A stretch of DNA of 64,000 nt from Coleophoma eucalyptorum (lineage: Eukaryota > Ascomycota > Leotiomycetes > Helotiales > Dermateaceae). The translations under genes and the position numbers were made by a program. The stretch lies in the NCBI GenBank assembly GCA_026120035.1, contig JALRME010000035.1, forward strand, positions 62,001 through 126,000, read 5' to 3'. Shown piece after piece: positions 32,986 through 44,162 of the stretch (within the stretch, counting starts at the first letter, position 1; every line of letters starts with the position of its first letter). The notes under the pieces are model-generated. The model was given only the letters and a program-made list of their open reading frames with translations, made no database searches and was not told where the DNA came from.

Positions 32986-34350
32986 TATAAATGGGTTCTG
33001 ATATAATTATATGTCCTGACTAGTCGTGAGAATTAAGAAAGCCATAATTGATCTGTTCCACCCGTTGATATCTGCACAATCGCATAGACGAGACCCGTAT
33101 CCTAGAAAGGGAAAGGCTTCCGGGGTTGTAAGCTTTATGCGGGAGCGTCCGAAGCAGCAACTATTTAAAGAGCGCGCTAAAGGTCATGGTGGAACTGACA
33201 AGGTGCACACATGAAATAGAGCTGAAGACCTTTATTTCAAAAGACGGGATTCATATATGTAACCGACTTAGTAGAATAAATCTAAAATGTAAGGCAAATA
33301 TTCTACAGATGAATATTCGTTTCTGACATTAACTGCTATAGCATGAGCCACAGCCTAGTTGATATCACGGAACCAGAGCAGGAAATCAATGCAAGTCTTC
33401 CAAGCCCGCCAACCACTTGTATCATTAGGCTATAGTATTACCCATCGTACTAGTAAAGCTACCTTGATTGTTTACAACTTCGTTGCGGATATACTTTGAC
33501 TACAAGTCAAGCTCTTTCATATTCTGTTTGAAGTTTTAAACGTGCTATTTGGAAGGTGCAGTGTTTGTGTTCCAAGCTTTAAATTGAATCATCTCTTAAT
33601 AATCACTGGATCTTTGCCCTTAGCAGTCCGAGAGTTTTTCTTGCGGTTGAACATTATTTCGCTCACTGTACGATACTCAATAAAGTTTGATGTTTAGTTC
33701 CGGCAAGTTGGTGCCACGTCACATTCTGCAGGGATATAATTTACCATTTCTTGTATATCCTGTAGCGGAGGGGGAATCTACGCGGATGTAGGTCAATGAT
33801 ATATGGAACATGAGTTAGTCCAGGAACTTCTATAAAGTTTTTCCAAACACGATGAATAATACTCGAATGCAATTAAAATATACTTCATAAGCGAGTTAGA
33901 AAAGGAAGCGTAATACATTCCATTTTCTCAGATTACTCTACTTAAGCTATAAAAGAAGAACCGAAGGTAAACGAATCAAATTATGAGACAAATTTATGTT
34001 TAGAATGGAGTATTCAAGATTGTTTGCCAAATAAAAGAGAAGCCTAAGATTAAGAGCTAGAGGATTGTTCAAGGGATTGAATAGGTGTATATATCTTATA
34101 GAACTTGATCAAAGGGAGGAATCTGATTTATTTTTGAGGGTTAGGATATTACATGTCGTATCGTCTTAATTAAAATGTTATTATTCTTATCCTACTTCGT
34201 TTGCCTTCATCCGTAATGCACTTGTACTACCTCGTGCGGACATTCGTAGCTGCATCATGTGATGAGCCTCCTTTCAAAAATGCCTGCAGACAACCTCCAA
34301 GGTCCGAGGTCCTCTAGAACCCTGTCAATCCTGACTAGATTTTATAACAC
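32986..34350. other. AT-rich intergenic region
   Basis: No P-loop or other remains of the NACHT gene's 5' part could be found. No gene is supported. Confidence 0.5.
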
Positions 34351-36292
34351 TTAATAAGTTAATCTTTCATATCCTGCGTCAGGACTATCAAAATACCACG
34401 TCAGATCTCGTCCCTCAGTTTCCCTTGTAGAGAAACCATTTCCGAGATATACGTATCGGTTCTTGTTCCATGTTGTCCATTCCCAGTCCTCATATCGGGG
34501 TTCCTCTAACATCTTAAACCAGTGAAGTCGGCTGCCAGGGTGCAAAGCAGTTACTGGACCATCAATACTGCCATTCTTGAACCATGATCGACATGAAGAA
34601 CTCCAAGCCATTCGGGTAAGAAAAGTATCAGAATGCTCTGTAAACTCCCGGATAGCTGCGGCAGACGGCGACATAGACTTTATATTCTCCAATTGAGCCT
34701 TATAAATCATTTTGAGCATATACTTAGTAAGATGTTCAATAATCGGAGGAGCCGAACCGTGGCCAACCGGTGAATTTGGTCCCATGAACACTAGAGAATC
34801 AGTAATGACAAATTAGAATGACAAGTAGAGGCTCACTGAAGTAATTTGGGATGTTCTCAGGTGTCAAAGACATGTAAGCTGTAGCTCGGTCCTTCCATTG
34901 CGTACTTAAATCAGCTCCATTTCGGCCAATAATTGGAAATCTTGGGCAGAATGACACGTCGAATCCAGTGGCGCAGATGAAAGTATCAACCTTGATTAGC
35001 TCTCCTGTTTTTAAAACAATTCCTTCCTCCACAAGCTTTTCAATTTCATCTGTTACCACTCTAACATTGTCACAGTTTAGTGCTTCGAGATAGCCATTTC
35101 CTGGCGTTGGCCGTCGACAACCTACTGAGAACTTTGGAATGATAACGTCTGCCAGTTTTGAATTTGATCCTAGTCGTTTTCTCATGTCCTCTTGAGCGAA
35201 CTGCATGGCTGCTGCCTGCTCTGGGGTGTCTTTGTGAAGCTATACTAGGTAAGCGTGCCCCCGATATAATGGTGGTGCTGCTTGGGGTCATTACCATCTT
35301 GAAGCGTGAGTTAAGCTCATACTCGACATCCTTTCGATACTTCAGGTACATATCTGGATTATTTTCAAAGTCTTTCTTTTGCTCAGGCGTGACTATTGAA
35401 AGTTAGCAAAAATGACAACATAAAAATCAGGAGCCTACAGTCAAAGTTATTTCCACCAGGAGCGGCCATCTTGGAAGCAAAGCCTGCAGTTATCCAAGTT
35501 GGAGTTCTGATAAAAGTAGTAAGATGCTTCACCTCAGGCTGAATTGTTGGAACGACCTGGATTCCCGATGAACCACACCCTAGAACTGCAACGGTCTTGC
35601 CCTTTACATCTGTCTTGGGATCCCAGGCAGCACTATGTAGTAACTTTCCTTTGAAGGAATATAATCCAGGAATATCTGGCCATTTCCAGTTGCTGTATAA
35701 TAAGTACCAACCACTATATGCTGAGGCAGAACTTACTTGAGATAGCCTGATGCATTGATGAAGAAATGGCAGTAGTCGTCAACCTCTTCTCCTGTCATAA
35801 GATTTTTTATTTTCAAGCTCCATACTCCTTGAACTTCGTCCCACACTGCTTTCACTACCTGGTGTTGGAACTTGATTAATCCACGTAAATTGTACTTGCC
35901 GGCGACGCATTGGAAATACTTTAGGATCTCGGCAGCAGGCGCATAACTAAAGAATTTCAGCCGTGCCCACATTGCTTTAATTTTCTTCTGACTTAAAGCA
36001 CTTACTATTTGTTCCAATGAGGATTGGGCTCCCAAGTATATTGATAATTATGCGAAGGAATATCGCATGCGCAACCCGGATATCTGTTTTCCAACCATGT
36101 GCCGCCAACGTCTTCATTCTTTTCGTATAATTGCAGATCGACATTCTTCATGAAAGTGCTCACTGCTCGCGCAACATTCAAGCCAGAAGCTCCAGCACCG
36201 ATGGTAATGACGCGCAAGTGACGAGGTTCGCCAAATGGATGCTCGTCCACAGCATACCTGTTCACACTGTCTTTAATTTCTGCCATGCCCAA
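34351..36292 (-). CDS. Baeyer-Villiger-type flavin monooxygenase
   Basis: Six exons (36292-36006, 35946-35737, 35692-35439, 35392-35295, 35239-34837, 34790-34351) join to 563 residues with correct phase throughout. The FAD-binding Rossmann motif is VITIGAGASGLN (residues about 28-40), followed by GGTWLENRYPGCACDIPSH, typical of class B monooxygenases. The Baeyer-Villiger fingerprint FxGxxxHxxxWD is present at residues 179-190 (FKGKLLHSAAWD). The NADPH-binding motif VLGCGSSG lies at about 202-209. FICATGFDVS matches the conserved ATG motif. It should insert oxygen next to a ketone, using NADPH and O2. It starts the 34-46 kb gene group and is transcribed away from the DUF1349 gene across a 625-bp divergent promoter. 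An alternative start two codons later is possible. Confidence 0.92.
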
Positions 36293-36917
36293 AAACCTAT
36301 GGGAAGCTTGAAGGCAAAATAAATATCATAAGTGCATTCAATTCAAATCACGGCCGACCGTTGAAAGAGACACGCTTAAGACCTAATTGGGTTCCAGGAT
36401 CGGCCTGTGATTTTGCCGGATGATAGTATCAGTGAATTCTCGGAGTTGAGAGTGGGTTGAACTAGTGTAGTACCTGGTACACAGCATCGGCGACATTAAC
36501 GAATCAAGGCGCTTTGATTTCGTTATCTGTAACCACAGTCCAGCTCCTTCTCTCCACCAATAACGCAGCTCTGTATTCCTGATTTTAACCTTGGTCTATG
36601 GTTGATATATCTATTATCTCTACAGTTTGCGCTCGCTGGGGAGTTTTCTTTATCGCGGCGGTTCGGAGACTCGCATTATTCTTTCTTATCTCAAATTGGG
36701 TATTCATTCTATGTTATGCTGAGCTCTTACATGACCGAAATAATTAAAATTGAAAGCTATGTTATTTTATCCTATCTTTTGCATTGATGATGTTGAAGAG
36801 TTCTTGATTAGATTTCTGGGGTCAGGTCCACGACACAGCTTTCGTTTTCTAAAGCTGGCTAAGAAGCACTCGTCTCCTTCGGCGTTGTGAATATCCCCAG
36901 AGTTTCATTATCCCCCA
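36293..36917. promoter_or_regulatory. divergent promoter between BVMO and DUF1349 genes
   Basis: A 625-bp gap between the start codons of two divergently transcribed genes. No RNA or repeat. It should contain the control sites of both genes; I could not assign a specific binding motif. Confidence 0.5.
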
Positions 36918-37625
36918 ATGCCTCTCCGATTCCTCAACACCAACCAGACGAGTAATACAGTGAGCAATGGCTCGCTGAAACTTACAGCGCCAGCAAAAAC
37001 TGATATATTTGCATCGCCAACAATTGGTTACCACTTCAGCTCACCAGTGGCCTTCGTGTCTTTGCCGACGCAGGAATTTGGATACACGCGGTCGAAAGTT
37101 TCAATACCGTACACTCTTTTAAGCAAAGAAACGAGTGAAAATCCAACTTTGCAGTTCGATCAAGCAGGTATACTCGTTGTGCTCCCTAGCCCTAAGCATC
37201 CCGACCCCTCGAAGAATGAACCAGGAACAGGAGATTCCGAAAAACCGCATCCAAAGTGGGTGAAGGTCGGCATTGAAGTGTGGGAAGGGAATGGATACGG
37301 CAGTGTCGTTGCAAGAGACAAGTGGAGTGACTGGAGCCTGTTTGGTGTAGAAAAGCCACCTGAGATGCCGTCTTGTGTATTATCAGCTACATTTGAACTG
37401 GAAAGGATGGTTGATGCGCTGATGATTTATCACGTCACCGAATCAGGAAAAGTACCAGTCAGAAAAGTACCCTGGTGGTTCCTCGGAAGTGAAACGCAGG
37501 ATACAATGTGGATTGGAGTGTATGCTGCCAGGCCTGATCCATTTGATCAAGCAGGAAGCAAAAGTTTAGACTCGAAGTTTGATGAATTTATTGTCAAAGA
37601 CAAATCGGGAACAATATTAACTTGA
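36918..37625 (+). CDS. DUF1349 protein
   Basis: This intronless gene encodes 235 residues of the DUF1349 family, a concanavalin-A-like beta-sandwich fold. Supporting blocks are AKTDIFASPTIG, WVKVGIEVWEGN, SDWSLFG and a C-terminal WIGVYAARPDPFDQAG, each typical of the family. There is no signal peptide, so it is probably cytosolic. Members often sit beside metabolic genes, but no activity is established. Its head-to-head position with the monooxygenase suggests shared control. Confidence 0.82.
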   Translation: MPLRFLNTNQTSNTVSNGSLKLTAPAKTDIFASPTIGYHFSSPVAFVSLPTQEFGYTRSKVSIPYTLLSKETSENPTLQFDQAGILVVLPSPKHPDPSKNEPGTGDSEKPHPKWVKVGIEVWEGNGYGSVVARDKWSDWSLFGVEKPPEMPSCVLSATFELERMVDALMIYHVTESGKVPVRKVPWWFLGSETQDTMWIGVYAARPDPFDQAGSKSLDSKFDEFIVKDKSGTILT

Positions 37626-37846
37626 GTTGAACTGTACAAAGCTACTTTGAAATTTTTCAAAACATAACTAATTCAATAATAATCTTTAAGCTGCATATTG
37701 ATATAAAACAAGACTGTTTAAGTCTGATGGTTCAAGCACTTGGATTGGACATAGTTTAGAGGATTGTGAATTGGATACAGGATTCAGTATGATAAGAGAA
37801 TGATAACTCAGCTTCCTATTCCAAAATCTGACACTTAACGTGGATT

Positions 37847-39306
37847 TTACAGCTTAACCAAAGCCCTGTGCCTATCCAAAAACCTGCTCACACAGTCGCA
37901 GAAGCGATCCAATTCACTCTGCGGTGTACCGAGGATCATTGCAATACTTCCACGACGAGTAATCCAGAAACCATCTTCCATAATCTCGATGAAGAACAAA
38001 TCTTTCAACCCCCAATCCTCAACAATGTCTTCACGGCAAGACAACTCAGTCTTACCTTCCTCTGAGAAATGGATGGCATTAAGAGCACCACGGCCAGTAA
38101 CCGACATCTTTGTACCTTTGGTAACCTCTCGGAGCTTTAGTCGGAAAAGATCACCCATCCTGTTAAACTCAACAGCAACCTCGGGAATCCATATGTTGTT
38201 CAAACCGACATAGCCTGCATTCATGGCCAGAGTGTTATTGTTGAAAGTTCCAGAGTGGGCAAGAGAGCTAGCCGATCGAGGGTCATAGACAGCCATCAGA
38301 TCAGCACGTCCGCCAAATGCACCAAAAGCCATACCACCACCGAGATATTTGCCAAAAGTTTTCAAATCAGGCTTGAGACCGACAATTCCAGCCATGCCAG
38401 CAGGGCCAAGTCTAGATGTCATAACTTCGTCGAGGATGAAGATAGCGCCAACCTGAGCTCGTCAGTAAGATCCAACAGTTCTGCTATTATGTGTACATAC
38501 CTTGTTCGCGCTAGATTGGACTTGCAGCAGAAATTCATCAGTGCCACTTATACAACCTCCAGCTCCCTGCATCCCCTCCACCATGACTGCAGCAATATCA
38601 TCGTTCTCGATCAAGGTGCGGGCACTCTCAAGGTCATTGTATTTTCCAATAATCCAGTCCTCCCTATCTACACCATTTGGCTGGACTCCGTCCCAGAATC
38701 CTAGCACCGCACCATGGTAAGCACCAGAGAAAACCACAACCTTGCGCTTCCCAGTGAAATGTCGTGCAGCTGCGAGAGCGTGCAAGTTCGCCTCGGTTCC
38801 TGAATTGCAGAACCGAATCTTGTCAAGACTAAAGCGCTGGCAGATTAATCGGGCATGTACAGCCTCTTGAGCAATTGTTGCTCCCAGATTCAGACCAACA
38901 TTCTTGACAGTTGAAATAATTGACTCCTGGATCAAAGGGTGAGAGTGTCCGTAGAGAGCGGCAGTGAGTTCGCCCACAAGGTCAGTGTACCTGTGAAGAT
39001 GAGTAATAGCAATAAAATTTTCAAGGCTAGGACTTACACATGGCCATCTTCGTCGAACACCTGGTAATTTTCACCCTTTTTCATGCACACTGGATAAGGA
39101 GCGGAGTAAAGTAGGGTTCTCGTGTTACCACCAGGAAGGATCTCACAAGCATCTTCAAAAAGTTGCTTAGATCTGGGGGTTCTTTCGATAAAGCGTGCCT
39201 TCGCTGCTACTAGAGCCGCTGTCAAATTTACTGATTGAGAGATCTTGACAGGAGCAAGGCCAACCTCAGCTACAGGCTGCACTAGAAGAGATACCGCCTT
39301 CGGCAT
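37847..39306 (-). CDS. class III PLP aminotransferase (GSA aminomutase-like)
   Basis: Three exons (39306-39038, 38990-38501, 38452-37847) give 454 residues. Fold-type I signatures are all present: FCNSGTEANLHALAAAR (cofactor phosphate binding), GAYHGAV, FILDEVMTSR with Asp261 contacting the PLP ring nitrogen, and KTFGKYLGGG with Lys288 as the Schiff-base lysine. The closest described type is glutamate-1-semialdehyde 2,1-aminomutase and related beta-amino or 2-aminoacid aminotransferases. Fungi make 5-aminolevulinate by another route, so haem synthesis is not its likely role. It probably moves or removes an amino group on a small molecule within the surrounding gene group. Confidence 0.92.
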
Positions 39307-39738
39307 TGTATGAACAATTAATGATATGGTATGATATTGGTAGGAATTATCTGTGTAGATGACTGACGAATATTCCGCTGACGAATATTCCGTAGATTAT
39401 GGTGTATCTTATATCCTTATCAGCTCGTGGACCTACTGGAGAGGTTTGCGGCGCCGATTTGATGTCCCACTCAAAGTTCCCGCCGTGTTTCGGTAGAGCG
39501 GCGAAAAGACTCGGACGTGGGATGATACTGTCTTCGGGGTTTTGCTTGAGCTCACTCACTCATCTATATTGAGATATAACGTAATAATTTCCAAAATTAT
39601 GATTCGTGTATAGCCTTAGTTTCATTGTGTTTTGTGCGATTCAATGGCTTAATCACTTCAGTACGGAACTGCTAGTCACAAGATTTCTTCCAAGCAGAAT
39701 CGATTGTTACGCGCGATAGTTATTTTTATTTGTATCTA
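39307..39738. other. intergenic region
   Basis: A gap of 431 bp between the aminotransferase start and the regulator stop (same strand). It should contain the aminotransferase promoter. Confidence 0.5.
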
Positions 39739-42137
39739 CTACTTATCTCCAAAATCAAACTCAAGGAATCTTGCAATTCCAGGCTCCTGCCAGTAGATCT
39801 CACGCCATTCATTTTCCACCGGCATCATATCCCCTAAAGTTGGTATATCTTGACGCGGAGTGTCATCTCGCAGGTGCCTCCAATCAAGTGGCCATTGTTC
39901 CTTGTTTCCATCTTGCCTGTTAGGATTTTCTGCAACATTTGCAGCCGCAGCAAGGACATCGAGATCAGTTTGTCTTTGGGAATGGGGCCCTAGAATGTTC
40001 TGTGCCACCTCTGCTGCATCGTGACGAGCATTATTGGATGGGTTTTGTGGTTTGGCCATCCAGATTCCATGGTGTACATGAGATCTTTCCTCAAACAATC
40101 GTAGAATGGGCTCCGCGTGGATCCAGTATTCAGACAGTTCTCTTAATGATAGAAGGGAAGAGTCTATGCGTCTTAATGCTGAAATTGCAAGAACCGGATT
40201 AGAAAATCGCAGTTCAACACTCACTTGTATCATGGCTGTGAAGAGTGTAATGACTCCTGCAAACCAAACACAATTGATCCGTTTATTCTCTCTGATTCCT
40301 CCGAAAATGGTCGTGATTGTTGTTGCAGCAGCACTGCATATATCGGAATCATTTGGACCGTGATCATTGAAGCCTTTTCTTGGATTTGGGCGATGTAGAA
40401 GAATGAGAAAGTTATTATAAGTGAGATGCAAATCAGCGAGCCAAAGATCTGCTATGGATGACTTCAATTGGAGATGATTAGGTAAGCTCAAAGCCCAATT
40501 TGCAAGTGCTTCGTCGGCATTGCAAAGGGCTATCTTACGTTTCTCTGGGGATATACGAAGACCGAATCGCTCCCGTAAAACCTTAGACATGATCACACAG
40601 AGCTCAACATATTTGATAGTGTACTCAGCTTGAGTACTACTACCACAACCTTCAAAGTCGGATGTATTTAAAGGTTGAACATCGCATTCATCTAGATTAC
40701 TTTTTCTAATTAGCGTTCTTCGCAACTGCATGCGTAGCTAGCACTTACATTGCTTGAGGCCGACCGTAGACCAAAGAGATGATCACATCAAACATAACCA
40801 TAATCCACCATATACGCCTCCATGTTCTCTTATCATGAGCGTTAAGAGTGCTAGGCGTAGCGTCGCGGTGCATACCCAAGCCACTTGCAGTCCTTACGGC
40901 AATACCAACCCAATGCCATGCATTGGCACAGATATCTTCTGCTCCATCGGAGTGCCATGTCAACAGCAACGCCGCTTGAACGACTAAGTCTCTGTTCTTT
41001 TCTAGCCTTGCGTCGAACAACATTTTTGCTCTTCGAAAGAAAGTGGTTTTTAATGCATCACGCTCCGGCCTTTTCCTTGATACATGAGCTCCGACCATTA
41101 AAATACTCTGAAGAACAAGAAGTGATGGCGCATCAGTGGTATCTCGACTTCGGTACTGTCGCATGAAGATCTCTTCGTCTACAAGAGGGCAGGTAGGATT
41201 TACATACTTGAAGTATGCATCCACAAGCTCATCGGCTAGAGCGCGGTTAGGAAGAATGAATGCTTCCCTGGGAGTCCGTTCTGGTTCATAGGCTAGATAC
41301 TGCTTTCCTAGTTCATCACTCGGGAAATGGTAAACCATATCATTGTCCCCACCATCCCTTTGCCGTACTAGAAAGTTGAGGTTTGAAACGTCTTTGCCTA
41401 CGTATATGATCCGTACGCCTCTTTGGATTGATCGCTTTCCCAAATTTTCCTGCTCTATGTTAACACGTGCGATAGGCATGGCTTGAGAGGCTAATATACC
41501 TGATCAATGAACTCAACTAGTTGTCTTTCAATGCCAGGAGCTTTGGGGTCATTGTCAAAGCCCGGGGAGGCAGACTCCCCTGTAGATGAGCTGTAGTCTT
41601 GAGTTGCATGATCTCTCTGTGACGGATCTCCACATGGCGTGATATTGCTGCCATTTGAGGAGTATGCGCCTTTAGAAGGGGTATGTCGACCGTAAGGGGC
41701 AGCAGCCAATGCTGGTTCCAAAATTGGGAGTTTGGTTACATTGCCAGAAGTGCGGATAACGGATACTGGAGTCGCACCTGCTTGTCTTTGTCCTCTAAGG
41801 CGTTTCTTCTTGACATGGATTCGACAATCAGGTCTTCGCGATGAGATGCAATTGGAGCATGGGAATCCATATTTGCTTGACTTTTCCCCGTCAGGCGACA
41901 AGATAAACAATGGGATAAAATTCAACTATGCAACTCACATCACAACGGATCTTTCTTTGATGGCAATTCCCACATGCTGCATACGCTGAACAATGTCAAT
42001 TGAGACTCCACAGAAAATCGTCTGATTGTCTGAAATGGTTTGAAATGTTGTGAAATATGTGGATACGGACCTTGTCGCCGTTCTCCAGGATCCTGTTGTT
42101 GCCTCTGTTCCGGACTGTGCGGCTTTGCGGTTGACAT
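39739..42137 (-). CDS. Zn2Cys6 transcription factor
   Basis: Five exons (42137-42071, 41985-41939, 41880-41500, 41449-40749, 40699-39739) give 718 residues in frame. The binuclear zinc cluster spans two exons: C27-x2-C30-x6-C37-x8-C46-x2-C49-x7-C57, starting AACGNCHQRKIRCD. The fungal-specific TF domain follows, with ADELVDAYFKYVNPTCPLVDE, HWVGIAVRTASGLGMHRD, RTWRRIWWIMVMFDVIISL and YGRPQAINLDECDV. It is nuclear and binds DNA as a regulator. The acceptor of exon 4 was chosen as CAG before GAAAAT; an alternative three bases earlier would add one codon. It lies in the middle of the gene group and divergent from the DUF3445 gene, so it is the likely local regulator. Confidence 0.92.
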
Positions 42138-42610
42138 ATCTTGTCGCCGACTAAGTGGGGGTCGCTGAGGTGTTCACTATTCTTCGCAACTTGAGCTTCA
42201 ATGCTTTGGCACAAACAAGCAACATTAATTATACACAGTCTAGCGTCCTTCAGAATAAGCAAAACCATGATGAAATTCACCTCAAAATCGGCGAGAAAAC
42301 AAAGTGGAAAAGCCATAATTCTCTTCTAGCATAGCTTATCACCGACACCAGAGAGATCCACCTCGACGTTATCTAGATAAATGCCTTGGGCCCTTCTTAT
42401 CAGACTCCGCGCCGATCGCCCACTCACGGCGCTTCGTTTATATGAATATCGCTGAAGTTAACATGCTTTTTTCCGGGTTTGCTTCCAATTCCACTCTCGG
42501 CGTGCGATGCGCGACGCGCGATATCTCCCCTAGGGACAGTAAAGGAGGTCGGCTTTGTCTCTAGTAGATAATAAAGATGATCAAAGTGTGAAACAGTGAA
42601 TTCAATCAAT
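42138..42610. promoter_or_regulatory. divergent promoter between regulator and DUF3445 gene
   Basis: A 473-bp gap separating the two start codons. It contains a short palindromic GC-rich stretch near 42500-42520 (GTGCGATGCGCGACGCGCGA), a possible but unproven protein-binding site. Confidence 0.4.
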
Positions 42611-43873
42611 ATGAATGACAACAGTACCATGATAGCTGTCAATCTCTTAGAGTTGGGAATCCAGCAATGGAACAACTGGATCCTCGTCTTGGCACCAAGC
42701 TCTCTGGCTTTTTGTGTGTGGATATACCTCAAGCAATCCAAGTGGTTTTCTAAACAAACCAAGGTCAATAATACTCGTTGTATTTAGAAATAATCACTGC
42801 TAATCTGCATCAGGCATCAGTTTCTTCTACCCAGGAGAAGAAGAAAGCTCCAAAATATGATTCATTTGAGTCCATGGGCCTAATTAAGCCCCTCGTAGAC
42901 TTTGACTGGGCAACACAAGAGCCGGAGAAAATTTACAAATTTCACCCTAAATATTTCCTCACAATGGGTATGTCTGTGATCTCATTATCCAGTGAATCAG
43001 ACTAACTAGTTAGGCTTACAAAATACCGATATCAACTGGATCACGCATGTCGATAAACAGTTTGCAGAACGATTAAGTGAGCGTCAAAAAATCCTTGATA
43101 CACACCCCGCTGCGCTTGGTTACGAACCAAATGCTGTGCCTATGGTTAATGAGCTCTACGAGTATCTTGTGCAAGAGCACCTTCCGCAGAGATATCCAAC
43201 CATATTCAAACTTACTCCGGCAGAAAAGCCGATGTATATTCTTAACAATGTTACCAATGACAAGTTGCCACTAGAGACACCGGCGGATCCAATGGAGGCC
43301 CTTCGGCTACTTACTGTCAATATCGATGAGGACTTCCTTATGCTGCTACCATCGCTTGATGGCGATGGGTATTCTTTACAGTCGTTTATTTGGTGCTACC
43401 CTGTTGGATTCTCTCCTGCTGACAAGCTCGGTATGAAGCTTCGTGAAGCTCATAAACCTGTTCCAGGATACAAGGAGAAACTCCAAACCAGTATGGACCG
43501 TTATTTTGATCGGCTTGAGCCAGGAAGAATTGTCTACCGTGTTAATTGGGCGCTGGCGACTAGCGCTGACCTCTGCGTTGATGGAGAGTACCATCTGTAT
43601 GAGGGCCAGGAAGTGACTGATACAAGGGTTGATCTGCAGGACTGTTGGGTCAGATGCGAACTGCAGACCTTGTTTGTCTTGCCTAAGACAGGCGGACGTG
43701 TTCTCAGTGTTCATCTCTACCTGTATCCCTTGCAGGAGATCAAGGATCAAGGATTGGGCGAGCAGATGACTGAAGCTATTGATGGACTGAAGGAGGGCAA
43801 TGTACCAGGATTCTGGAGATACAAGCGTGCTCCAGTCTGGCAGGAACAGGTTAAAGCATTCTTAAGATCTTAA
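42611..43873 (+). CDS. DUF3445 haem-dependent N-demethylase-like protein
   Basis: Three exons (42611-42763, 42814-42967, 43014-43873) encode 388 residues. A membrane segment lies near the N terminus (WILVLAPSSLAFCVWIYL). The DUF3445 domain (PF11927) is recognised from HLPQRYPTIFKL, LLTVNIDEDFLMLLPSLDG, CYPVGFSPADKLGMKLREAH, VPGYKEKLQTSMDRYF, GRIVYRVNWALA and the C-terminal CELQTLFVLPKTGGRVLSVH. Bacterial members are subunits of haem-dependent oxidative N-demethylases, including dimethylamine monooxygenase. Fungal members have not, to my knowledge, been assigned a substrate. The anchor suggests an ER location next to a reductase. The divergent partner is the Zn2Cys6 regulator. Confidence 0.88.
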
Positions 43874-44162
43874 TGACTTGTATTCTAGATTGTTATAGAA
43901 GCTAGCGAAAGCGTACAAACCATTTCAAATAAGATCTTGTGGATGGATAAATAATGATAAATTGAAATCTGAAGAGACTTTAGACTTTTATAAATCAACG
44001 TTATAAAACCTATGGAAATCGTAGTAGTTCCCTGATATATCATTTAAATAGTTAAATTTCTTGGTTACGATCATTTATATCACCTTAGTAGTTTAACAAT
44101 TGGATTCTTGTCCCCAATAGAATATTTATTGGGTTAGTCTGATGAATGCTGAATAGTACCAG

